Counted from the first letter of the stretch, positions 1 to 6,211 are shown. The stretch: DNA of 6,969 bases from Bacteroidota bacterium (GCA_024278655.1 JAJRSV010000034.1:1-6969), one strand, 5' to 3'. The notes: generated from the letters alone by a model not told the origin. Numbers and translations are program-made.

Positions 1-1025
1 ACATGCGACTCATCAATAATCAGAAGAAAATCTTCCGGAAAATAATCCATCAAGGTGTAAGGTCTTGAACCGGGCGGTCTGACGTCCATCTGTCTCGAGT
101 AATTGTCAATACCCGAGCAGTAACCGATTTCCTTTATCATTTCAATATCAAACCTTGTTCGCTGCTCGAGACGCTGTGCCTCCAGATATTTTTCTTCCTT
201 GCGTAATTCTTCCAACCGTTCTTTCAGTTCTTCTTCGATGCTGTAAATAGCTTTTTGAAGTTTCTCTTTATTCGTAACAAAATATTTTGCCGGATAAATG
301 GGTGCCGATTCAACTTCGCGTAAAACTTCGCCTGTAACCGAATCGATAATAGAAAGCTGTTCAACTTCATCATCCCAAAACTCAACGCGCAAAGCTTCTT
401 CGTACTGATATGCGGGAATTATTTCCACCACATCACCGCGTGCACGGAATGTTCCCCTTGTAAAATCGGCGTCGTTGCGTACAAAGTAGATGTCAATCAA
501 TTCCCTCAGGAATTTTTTCCTGTCTAATCGCTCACCTTTTTTTACGAAGATAATTTTATCTGCATAATCCTGCGGCGCACCGATTCCGTAAATACAGCTT
601 ACGCTTGCAACAACAATAACATCGCGTCTTCCTTCGATTAGCGCTGTTGTAGCTTTAAGCCGCAGCCGGTCAATTTCTTCGTTGATTGAAAAATCTTTTT
701 CGATGTACAAATCGCTTGAGACAACGTAAGCTTCGGGTTGGTAATAATCGTAGTAGCTTATAAAAAACTCAACGGCGTTGTTCGGAAAAAACGATTTGAA
801 CTCCGAGTAAAGCTGTGCGGCTAAAGTTTTGTTGTGGGATATGATGAGAGTAGGACGGTTCACTTCCTTTATAACGTTCGATATTGTGAACGTTTTTCCG
901 CTGCCGGTTACACCAAGCAGAGTCTGAAACTTATCGCCGCGTTTAAGTCCTTCAATAAGCTGTTTTATTGCTTCCGGCTGATCGCCTGCCGGTTTGTAAT
1001 TCGATACCAGTTCAAACTTTTTCAT
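1..1025 (-). CDS. uvrB: UvrABC excinuclease subunit B, N-terminal half (cut by window edge)
   Basis: UvrB is the damage-verifying helicase-like subunit of bacterial nucleotide excision repair. It is loaded by UvrA and then recruits UvrC to cut both sides of the lesion. The visible part is the first 341 residues, about half of the usual 660-680. It shows Walker A GVTGSGKT at residues 38-45, then SHNKTLAAQLYSEFKSFFP, then the DNA-clamping beta-hairpin with YYDYYQPEAY at 91-100, and the Walker B/DEAH-type box DESH at 338-341 right at the window edge. Spacing matches E. coli UvrB almost residue for residue. The ATG at 1025 gives the normal UvrB N-terminus (MKKFELVSNYKPAGDQPEAI). No good Shine-Dalgarno is seen. 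The gene begins 5 bases after the stop of the CcmE-like gene, so translational coupling within one transcript is likely. The domains after the helicase box and the C-terminal UvrC-binding motif lie outside the window. Confidence 0.97.
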   Translation of the reverse strand, partial: MKKFELVSNYKPAGDQPEAIKQLIEGLKRGDKFQTLLGVTGSGKTFTISNVIKEVNRPTLIISHNKTLAAQLYSEFKSFFPNNAVEFFISYYDYYQPEAYVVSSDLYIEKDFSINEEIDRLRLKATTALIEGRRDVIVVASVSCIYGIGAPQDYADKIIFVKKGERLDRKKFLRELIDIYFVRNDADFTRGTFRARGDVVEIIPAYQYEEALRVEFWDDEVEQLSIIDSVTGEVLREVESAPIYPAKYFVTNKEKLQKAIYSIEEELKERLEELRKEEKYLEAQRLEQRTRFDIEMIKEIGYCSGIDNYSRQMDVRPPGSRPYTLMDYFPEDFLLIIDESH

Positions 1026-1030
1026 AGTAT

Positions 1031-1357
1031 TCAATCAAGCAGCACATCGTGCGCATGAAACGAATCTTTATTAAGATGACCTCTTAATATTACCGTTTCA
1101 ACCGTGTTAATTCCCGGCGGAATATTATCGGCATGAACCACAACCACTTTTCCCGCTTTATCGACAACGTAAAACGAGTTGTTGCTAAATCCACGCTCCT
1201 GCAGAACTTTGACCCTGATGTCCTTAACCGCGCTGTTATTAATATCGAAGTCGGCAAAGGCACCAAGGTCGCTGCTCGGTGCAAAGTAAGTGATATAAAC
1301 AAGAAAAATTACGACGATTACCAGTGCCGGTAAAATTAATTTTTGTAAAGATTTCAT
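1031..1357 (-). CDS. CcmE-like OB-fold membrane-anchored protein, lacking the heme-binding tail
   Basis: This is a 108-residue protein. Residues about 5-26 form one hydrophobic N-terminal anchor (LILPALVIVVIFLVYITYF), followed by a small periplasmic-type domain. The stretch SFYVVDKAGKVVVVHADN, then a proline pair, then VILRGHLNKDSFHAHDVLL aligns by eye with CcmE, the periplasmic heme chaperone of cytochrome c maturation (pattern: F.i.D..g.v.V.y.g..P....e...vvv.G.l....f.A.evL.K). In CcmE the next residues carry the heme-binding His (or Cys in variants) and a Tyr. Here the protein stops at LLD, so these ligands are absent. The stop is 5 bases before uvrB, so there is no room for a lost tail in another frame. 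I infer an OB-fold relative of CcmE, not a proven heme chaperone. A weak purine-rich ribosome site (GGGAAGAG) sits just before the ATG. It is probably co-transcribed with uvrB. Confidence 0.6.
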   Translation of the reverse strand: MKSLQKLILPALVIVVIFLVYITYFAPSSDLGAFADFDINNSAVKDIRVKVLQERGFSNNSFYVVDKAGKVVVVHADNIPPGINTVETVILRGHLNKDSFHAHDVLLD

Positions 1358-1380
1358 TCTCTTCCCGGGTTATTATTGAT

Positions 1381-1411
1381 TTGTAAATTTAGTAATTTTT
1401 ATTTGTATAAA
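1381..1411 (+). promoter_or_regulatory. candidate promoter for the DUF423 gene
   Basis: TTGTAA (1381-1386) and TATAAA (1406-1411) lie 19 bases apart in the 86 bp gap between the divergent CcmE-like and DUF423 genes. The -10 box is 32 bases before the ATG at 1444. In AT-rich DNA such matches arise easily, and Bacteroidota-type promoters differ from the E. coli consensus, so this is only a candidate. Confidence 0.22.
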
Positions 1412-1443
1412 AAATGAATATGAAATTACATGGAGTTAATTAA

Positions 1444-1836
1444 ATGAAGAACCAAAAATTATGGATTGTTATATCCGGATTCATGGGCTTCTGTGCCGTT
1501 GCACTCGGTGCGTTCGGGGCTCATGCTTTGGGCGACAGGATATCGGCTGAAATGATGACAATTTACAAAACGGGCATACTGTATCAAATGATACATTCGG
1601 TTGCAATGTTAGCGGTGTCGTTATCGAAAAAGAAGGAGCTTTACAAATCCAATGCGATGTTTTTAACCGGCATTATACTCTTTTCGGTTTCGTTATATGT
1701 TTATGCAGTTACGGGTAATGTAACTTTCGCTATGTCTGCACCGGTAGGCGGAGTGTTTTTTATGATTGGCTGGCTGCTGATAATGTACGAAGGGATAAAA
1801 TCGGTGGACAAAGAAACCGAAGAACCAATTACTTAA
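1444..1836 (+). CDS. DUF423 family small integral membrane protein (YgdD-like)
   Basis: The 130-residue protein has about four membrane segments: residues roughly 7-29, 44-60, 70-90 and 97-116. It shows the DUF423 signatures GAFGAHAL near the end of the first segment, YQMIHSVAML in the second, TGIILFSVSLYVYAVTG in the third, and PVGGVFFMIGWLLI in the fourth. The length is normal for the family (about 120-130). The function of DUF423/YgdD proteins is not established, so none is assigned. The ATG start is supported by GGAG at 1432-1435 with 8 bases of spacing. The gene stands alone on its strand, divergent from the CcmE-like/uvrB pair. Its last codons overlap the end of the facing methyltransferase gene by 8 bp. 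The C-terminal tail is charged (SVDKETEE) and presumably cytoplasmic. Confidence 0.9.
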   Translation: MKNQKLWIVISGFMGFCAVALGAFGAHALGDRISAEMMTIYKTGILYQMIHSVAMLAVSLSKKKELYKSNAMFLTGIILFSVSLYVYAVTGNVTFAMSAPVGGVFFMIGWLLIMYEGIKSVDKETEEPIT

Positions 1837-2380
1837 CCGCACGCAATTTAAAGTAAACTTCTTCCGGCGAGAATATGCCCGCAAAAAAGCGTTCGTAAAT
1901 TACCGGCTCAAGGTTAACTATAAAGTCCATCCATTTTAAAACTGCGAAGTGCGAGGTGATGAAACGCTTTTCAATAATTTCGAACTGTGCCTTGCCTTCG
2001 TAGTTTGTGCGGTGATCGAGTTTCCACTTCTCGTAAAATTTTAATTTCCTGTTTCCTATGTATTCGTAGTTATCAAAAGTACGGATTGAAAACGGAATTT
2101 TATGGTCCGGCTCGCCGAAGTATTTTGTGTTCAGAAAGAAAGGTGCGTAAACAATCAGCAATCCGTTCGGTTTAAGTATGCGGTAAAGCTCGGTTATGGT
2201 GTTGTGAAAGTTATCGAGATGTTCGAGTATGTGCGAAGCATAAATTTCATCGAATGTATTATCATCAAACGGATAAGGAAATTTATTCAGGTCGTGAATC
2301 TGGTTGCCTCCGTAATCAACAACATCGAGATTAACATATCCTTCTTTTATATCTTTTCCGCAGCCAAGGTTTAATTTCAT
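1829..2380 (-). CDS. class I SAM-dependent methyltransferase (Methyltransf_11 type)
   Basis: The 183-residue protein has a Rossmann-type methyltransferase core. The SAM-binding motif I is LNLGCG at residues 3-8. An acidic strand-2 end follows (VNLDVVDY, 16-23), then HDLNKFPYPFDDNTFDEIYA, the typical motif where a D/N contacts adenine and 'pFdDntFDei' precedes strand 4. SHILEHL is at 49-55, and ELYRILKPNGLLIVYAPF is the usual post-strand-4 helix and strand 5. The C-terminal third (EPDHKIPFSIRTFDNY onward) has no feature that tells me the substrate. Relatives of this size occur in polysaccharide, lipid and small-molecule modification, so the acceptor is unknown. It lies 32 bp downstream of miaE on the same strand with no terminator between, which suggests one transcript. 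The start at 2380 has only a weak A/G-rich upstream stretch (AAAAAAGAAAAA). Its 3' end overlaps the DUF423 gene tail to tail. Confidence 0.88.
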   Translation of the reverse strand: MKLNLGCGKDIKEGYVNLDVVDYGGNQIHDLNKFPYPFDDNTFDEIYASHILEHLDNFHNTITELYRILKPNGLLIVYAPFFLNTKYFGEPDHKIPFSIRTFDNYEYIGNRKLKFYEKWKLDHRTNYEGKAQFEIIEKRFITSHFAVLKWMDFIVNLEPVIYERFFAGIFSPEEVYFKLRAVK

Positions 2381-2412
2381 AACAGATTTTTCTTTTTTAA
2401 TTTAAAACAATT

Positions 2413-2988
2413 TCATCCGTGCATTGTCGGATGATCGGGAAGTGAAACAACAATTTCCCTTTCGATGTTAGTCAATTCATCAAGACGCCGGTTAACTTTC
2501 TCTTCGGGAAAATAGAGCTTTGCAAGCTTAATAAAAGTAACATAATGTCCCGCCTCCGAAGAAGAGAGTGCCTGATAGAAGCTCTTTAATTCCGGGTCGC
2601 TGATGTTTTCTGCAAGCAACTGCAGTCTTTCGCAAGAACGTGCTTCAATAATTCCGGCAGTAAGAAGCCGGTCTAATAAACGTTCGGGTTCGTTGTTGTG
2701 TAAGTGAGTTAGCAGCTCTTTCACATAAGGATCGCCGGTGTCCCTTGTGAACTGAATATTTCTTTTCTCAATGAATTTTAAAACCGAACGGTAATGATCA
2801 ATCTCTTCTTCAACCAGGTCAGCCATCTTCATATTAATTTCCATCTTCTCCGGGTAAGTAGAAAGAAGGCTTAGTCCGGTAGCAGCGGCTTTCTTCTCGC
2901 AATGAGCATGATCGATTAGGACCGACTCTAAATTATTCAGAGCCGATTGAATCCATCCGGGATTTGTTTCACACTTTAAGCAAAGCAT
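2413..2988 (-). CDS. miaE: tRNA-(ms2io6A37) hydroxylase MiaE
   Basis: MiaE is an O2-dependent nonheme diiron enzyme that hydroxylates the isopentenyl group of 2-methylthio-N6-isopentenyladenosine at position 37 of tRNAs reading UNN codons. The 191-residue protein has the expected four-helix ferritin-like ligand set: Glu31 in DHAHCEKKAA, the pair Glu62/His65 (EIDH), Glu115 in IIEARSCER, and the pair Glu145/His148 (EAGH). Length and the MLCLK.ETNP.W start fit the Bacteroidota form of the family. The substrate is made by MiaA and MiaB, whose genes are not in this window. No clear Shine-Dalgarno precedes the ATG. The gene lies downstream of the rlpA terminator, so it needs its own promoter in 2989-3042, which I could not define. 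The N-terminal pair Cys3/Cys6 is not part of the known active site. Confidence 0.93.
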   Translation of the reverse strand: MLCLKCETNPGWIQSALNNLESVLIDHAHCEKKAAATGLSLLSTYPEKMEINMKMADLVEEEIDHYRSVLKFIEKRNIQFTRDTGDPYVKELLTHLHNNEPERLLDRLLTAGIIEARSCERLQLLAENISDPELKSFYQALSSSEAGHYVTFIKLAKLYFPEEKVNRRLDELTNIEREIVVSLPDHPTMHG

Positions 2989-3032
2989 AAATCAAATTTA
3001 AATATTTTAAGATGAATAATGTAATTGGTATT

Positions 3033-3068
3033 TAAAATAAAACAGCCCGACCGATTAAAGCCGGGCTG
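3033..3068 (-). terminator. Rho-independent terminator of rlpA
   Basis: A perfect 7-bp stem pairs CAGCCCG (3043-3049) with CGGGCTG (3062-3068) around a 12-base loop. Read on the minus strand, the stem is followed at once by a T-rich run (TTTTATTTTAAA). It starts 26 bases past the rlpA stop and lies before miaE, so it should separate the two transcripts. Confidence 0.85.
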
Positions 3069-3094
3069 AATCTGGAGAAGAGTTATTGAAAGAA

Positions 3095-3586
3095 TTAGTT
3101 CACTGATACAAGCGGATCATCCAATCCTTTGATTGTAATTTCCTCAACTTTAAGTTTTGCAACACCACTGCCGATAACACCTAATTCTTCGGCAGCAGCT
3201 TTCGAAAGATCGAGCTGTCTTCCCGGTATGTAGGGACCTCTGTCGTTTATCCGCACAATTACCGATTTCTTCGTTCTAAGGTTCGTAACTCTTAACAGCG
3301 TTCCAAACCGCATCGATTTATGAGCGGCTGTGTACGCCATCTGATCATATATTTCGCCGTTAGCTGTTCTTCTGCCATGAAATCTGGGTCCATACCACGA
3401 AGCTCTCATTATTCCTAAATTTTTATATTCTACTACTGATGTATTAGTTACTTTAACTTCCTTTACCGGGACAAATTCTTCGGTTAATACCGGTTCAATC
3501 GAATTGTTTCTCTCATTCGTTGCAATCGTGAATCCAACCAATCCTATCAATGCCACCAATAACAATATCTTTGTTAGTGACTTCAA
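3095..3586 (-). CDS. rlpA: RlpA-like septal ring lytic transglycosylase (double-psi beta-barrel)
   Basis: RlpA proteins cleave peptidoglycan glycan strands, in the best-studied cases preferring strands without peptide stems at the division site. The 163-residue product has an N-terminal signal sequence (residues 1-22, MKSLTK then a long hydrophobic run) and a linker to about 57. A double-psi beta-barrel domain follows: ASWYGPRFHGRRTANGE (62-78), TAAHKSM.FGT (86-96), and VRINDRGPY..GRQLDLS.AAAEELG (111-136). By alignment with Pseudomonas RlpA (Glu120, His131, Asp157) the catalytic residues are Glu78, His89 and Asp115, with identical spacing. There is no cysteine, so this is not a lipoprotein. 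There is also no SPOR domain, so septal targeting must differ or be missing. The start is TTG, chosen because a strong GAGGTG site lies 5 bases upstream. It is divergent from the permease-EIIA gene and ends in its own terminator. Confidence 0.93.
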   Translation of the reverse strand: MKSLTKILLLVALIGLVGFTIATNERNNSIEPVLTEEFVPVKEVKVTNTSVVEYKNLGIMRASWYGPRFHGRRTANGEIYDQMAYTAAHKSMRFGTLLRVTNLRTKKSVIVRINDRGPYIPGRQLDLSKAAAEELGVIGSGVAKLKVEEITIKGLDDPLVSVN

Positions 3587-3591
3587 AGATA

Positions 3592-3597
3592 CACCTC
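3592..3597 (-). promoter_or_regulatory. ribosome binding site that fixes the TTG start of rlpA
   Basis: GAGGTG on the minus strand lies 5 bases before TTG at 3586-3584. This is the strongest Shine-Dalgarno match seen in the window. The nearby ATG (3599-3597) overlaps the site and is in another frame, so it cannot start rlpA. Confidence 0.75.
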
Positions 3598-3702
3598 ATT
3601 TTTATTTTTAGATTATTTTTACACCACTAAGTTAGACAGGTCATAAAGTAAAGACAATAAACAATTTAGCGTAAGAGACTTAAAGTAAGAAGTATCGAAT
3701 TA

Positions 3703-3727
3703 CCGACTATTATGGTATTTTAGTCGG
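3703..3727. promoter_or_regulatory. inverted repeat in the rlpA/permease divergent gap (candidate operator)
   Basis: CCGACTA (3703-3709) and TAGTCGG (3721-3727) form a perfect 7-bp inverted repeat with an 11-base AT-rich spacer. Half-site centres are about 18 bases apart, near two helical turns, which suits a dimeric regulator. It lies 138 bp before the permease ATG and 116 bp before the rlpA start. No T-run follows the right arm, so it is not a standard terminator. The rest of the 279 bp gap is AT-rich, with TAAAGTAA occurring at 3644-3651 and again at 3681-3688. No small gene is evident. Confidence 0.4.
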
Positions 3728-3818
3728 ATATGGTTAATTCAAAGTTTCGGACTGAAAAATATTTTTTTATCTGCCCGCTAAAAAATTTCATTAAGATTAT
3801 TATATTCTTATTGGAAAT

Positions 3819-3848
3819 TTGTTAATGAATTAATTCACAAATTATAAA
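3819..3848 (+). promoter_or_regulatory. weak candidate promoter of the permease-EIIA gene
   Basis: TTGTTA (3819-3824) and TATAAA (3843-3848) are 18 bases apart. If used, transcription would start about 10 bases before the ATG at 3866, leaving almost no leader and no room for a Shine-Dalgarno. That makes this assignment uncertain. Another TATATT at 3801-3806 lacks a convincing upstream partner. Confidence 0.2.
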
Positions 3849-3865
3849 AAGAAGCGAACCACCAT

Positions 3866-5956
3866 ATGATTATTAAAAAACACAAGCGTTTAAAAAAGGA
3901 ACTATCCTTATTTCATGTATTTGCTATTGCTGCAGGAACCACGCTTAGTGCCGGATTCTTTCTGCTGCCGGGTCTGGCTGCCATTGAAGCCGGAACGGCA
4001 TTACCGTTAGTCTATCTAATCGCAGTCATACCACTCATCCCGGCAATGTTCAGTATTGTGGAACTTGCCACGGCAATGCCCCGGGCAGGAGGTGTTTATT
4101 ACTTTCTGGACAGAACCCTGGGTCCGATGGTTGGCACAATCGGTGGACTGGGAACATGGGCAGCGCTTGTGCTTAAGGTTTCGTTTGCTCTTATTGGTAT
4201 GGGCGCATATATAACGCTCTTCTTCCAAGACGTTGAAATAGTACCGGTTGCCGTAGGCATTGCATTGGTTTTGGGTGTTATAAGTTTATTCGGTTCAAAG
4301 AAGAGCGGCTCACTTCAATCGTTTTTGGTTACGGTATTATTATTCATACTGTTTATCTTTATAGGCGGCGGCATTCCTAAAATAAACTTTTCTATGCTAA
4401 CGGAAATTTTCTCTACCGAGGGTTCGTCACTTCTTTCGGCTGCCGGATTAGTTTATATAAGTTACATTGGTGTAACCAAAATTGCCAGCTTATCGGAAGA
4501 AGTAAAAAACCCCGAACGGAATTTACCGAGAGGAATATTTCTTGCAATAGGAGTTGCTGTGCTTATCTACTTTTTCGGCACGCTGATAATGGTCGGTGTA
4601 ATTCCGTTGGATGAATTAAAAGGCGACTTAACTCCAGTAGCAACCGCGGGCAAATATATTTTCGGTGACTTCGGTGTTTATCTGTTTTCGTTTGCTGCCT
4701 TGTTCGCTTTTATATCGGTAGCTAACGGCGGAACTTTAAGTGCATCGAGGTATCCGTTGGCATTAAGCCGAGATCATCTTTTACCGCGATACTTTTTAAA
4801 ACTTAGTAAGTGGGGAACGCCAATCTTCTCTATTTTATTAACAGTTGGAACCATCGTTGCTATACTCCTTCTTCTCGATCCCACCGGTATTGCAAAGCTT
4901 GCAAGTTCATTTCAGTTAATGGTGTTCGCGTTTATTTGTTTGGCTGTTATAATAATTCGTGAAAGTAAAATTGAAGCGTACGACCCGGGTTTTAAATCAC
5001 CCTTCTATCCATGGATGCAAATAGTTGGAATGGTTCTGCCGTTTGTGTTTATTTTTGAAATGGGTTTGATGCCGCTGCTTTTCAGTTTAGGATTAATAAC
5101 CGCCGGTGTTCTCTGGTATCTTTTCTACGGCAAGAGTCGTGTGGTTCGTACCGGTGCAATTTATCATTTGTTCGAGCGGTTGGGTAGATTAAGATACGAC
5201 GGTTTGGATATGGAGTTGCGCGGAATTTTAAAAGAGAAAGGTTTACGCGAAACAGATCCGTTCGACGAAATTGTAACGAGGAGTTTGGTTATCGATTTAT
5301 CCGGCAAGGAAGAGTTTGATGAAGTAGTTAAAAAAGCTTCGGCATGGTTTTCTAAACTGGTTGATAAATCATCTGCTGAAATTGAGAAAATGTTTTTGGA
5401 CGGAACGCGGATGGGCGCTACTCCGGTAACTCACGGAATTGCTTTGCCGCATTTAAGATTAGACGGTTTGCAGCAGGCGGAGATGGTAATTGTAAGAGCG
5501 AACGAAGGTGTTCATATAAAATTTAAAAATCCGCTTACCGATTTTGAAGAAGACGAGCAGGATGTTCATGCAATTTTCTTTCTTGTTAGTCCGCAGAGTG
5601 ATCCTACCCAGCATTTAAGAATATTGGCACAGATTGCCGGACGCGTTGAAGAAGAAGGGTTCGAACAGGAATGGCGCGGGGCATCGGACGAGCAGGAATT
5701 GAAAGAAGCATTAATCCACGAAGACCGCTGTATGTCTATTACAATCGATTCGAAATCTAAAACAGCTCCGCTTGCCGGCAAAGCGTTAAAGGAAATCCGG
5801 TTTCCCGAGCACTGCCTGGTTGCACTGCTGCGCAGAGGCGGCGAGACTATAATTCCTAAAGGCAACACAGTATTGGAAGAAGGCGACAAGCTTACGATTA
5901 TCGGTGAACCCGGCAGTATGAAAAAATTGAAGGAAGAATTCGGTGAGGAGAATTAA
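3866..5956 (+). CDS. APC-family amino acid permease fused to PTS EIIA type-2 and TrkA-C domains
   Basis: The 696-residue protein has three parts. (1) Residues about 12-422 form an APC-superfamily permease with roughly twelve membrane segments. GTTLSAGFFLLPG (24-36) matches the substrate-binding break in helix 1, ELATAMPRAGGVYYFL begins at 66, and EEVKNPERNLPRG begins at 211. All are family hallmarks. (2) After a basic linker (423-465), residues 466 to about 620 resemble PTS EIIA type 2 (fructose/EIIANtr group). GIALPH places the phosphorylatable His at 529, and SDPTQHLRILAQIA fits the EHLKLLA helix of the family. (3) Residues 622-696 form a TrkA-C (RCK_C) domain ending GDKLTIIGEP, as in K+ channel and transporter regulators. 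I infer an inner-membrane importer, probably for amino acids, gated by phosphorylation and/or a small ligand. The substrate cannot be read from sequence. No EI or HPr gene is nearby. The ATG at 3866 follows a weak AAGAAG, and no better start exists. It is divergent from rlpA and appears monocistronic. Confidence 0.9.
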   Translation: MIIKKHKRLKKELSLFHVFAIAAGTTLSAGFFLLPGLAAIEAGTALPLVYLIAVIPLIPAMFSIVELATAMPRAGGVYYFLDRTLGPMVGTIGGLGTWAALVLKVSFALIGMGAYITLFFQDVEIVPVAVGIALVLGVISLFGSKKSGSLQSFLVTVLLFILFIFIGGGIPKINFSMLTEIFSTEGSSLLSAAGLVYISYIGVTKIASLSEEVKNPERNLPRGIFLAIGVAVLIYFFGTLIMVGVIPLDELKGDLTPVATAGKYIFGDFGVYLFSFAALFAFISVANGGTLSASRYPLALSRDHLLPRYFLKLSKWGTPIFSILLTVGTIVAILLLLDPTGIAKLASSFQLMVFAFICLAVIIIRESKIEAYDPGFKSPFYPWMQIVGMVLPFVFIFEMGLMPLLFSLGLITAGVLWYLFYGKSRVVRTGAIYHLFERLGRLRYDGLDMELRGILKEKGLRETDPFDEIVTRSLVIDLSGKEEFDEVVKKASAWFSKLVDKSSAEIEKMFLDGTRMGATPVTHGIALPHLRLDGLQQAEMVIVRANEGVHIKFKNPLTDFEEDEQDVHAIFFLVSPQSDPTQHLRILAQIAGRVEEEGFEQEWRGASDEQELKEALIHEDRCMSITIDSKSKTAPLAGKALKEIRFPEHCLVALLRRGGETIIPKGNTVLEEGDKLTIIGEPGSMKKLKEEFGEEN

Positions 5957-6150
5957 TATTCCCTTTCCAACAGTTTATATATTTCATTTATCATTTTGAA
6001 AAAAATGTTTCTGTTTAAGAAGCTCGATATTAAGATTAGTGAAGATAACCTTTAATTTTCAGCTTAAAATGAAGATATAACAATGATATTTTTACTGGCA
6101 TTCTAAATGTATATAACGAGACAGCTTCTGTAAATTCCGGTTGCTATGCT

Positions 6151-6177
6151 TAAATAAAAAGCGGTGGTCATCCGCTT
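6151..6177 (-). terminator. terminator-like hairpin, minus orientation, no matching gene
   Basis: AAGCGG (6159-6164) and CCGCTT (6172-6177) form a perfect 6-bp stem around a 7-base loop. Read on the minus strand, the stem runs into TTTATTTA, as in an intrinsic terminator. On the plus strand it is followed by AATAAATCT, with no T-run. No minus-strand gene lies to its right within the window. It could stop antisense transcription, or be a leader structure 41 bases before the protease start. Confidence 0.35.
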
Positions 6178-6211
6178 AATAAATCTGCCAAAAGTAAAAA
6201 CTGTCATTATT

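Noticed and set aside
834..1058. 74-codon plus-strand reading frame
   Set aside because: Antisense to uvrB, which is unmistakable on the minus strand. The peptide has no recognisable features.
1090..1333. Reading frames of 66-70 codons on both strands inside the CcmE-like gene
   Set aside because: Shadow frames of the 108-residue gene, with no ribosome site or family resemblance.
1987..2374. Two plus-strand frames of 62 and 90 codons across the methyltransferase
   Set aside because: The minus-strand methyltransferase has clear motifs. The plus-strand frames are its antisense.
3752..3777. TTTC-GGACT-GAAA followed by a T-run upstream of the permease
   Set aside because: The stem is only 4 bp. 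It was considered as an attenuator or terminator but is not stable enough to claim.
3587..3865. c-di-AMP (ydaO-type) or amino-acid riboswitch upstream of the permease
   Set aside because: No recognisable conserved riboswitch core, the leader is very AT-rich, and the only likely promoter leaves almost no 5' leader.
5566..5889. 107-codon minus-strand frame
   Set aside because: Lies wholly inside the EIIA/TrkA-C part of the permease gene, whose domain match is strong. The peptide is low in pattern and serine/arginine-rich, as antisense frames often are.
5992..6007. CATTTT/AAAATG hairpin as terminator of the permease gene
   Set aside because: The stem has one G-C-type pair at most and no proper T-run, so it would be too weak for intrinsic termination.
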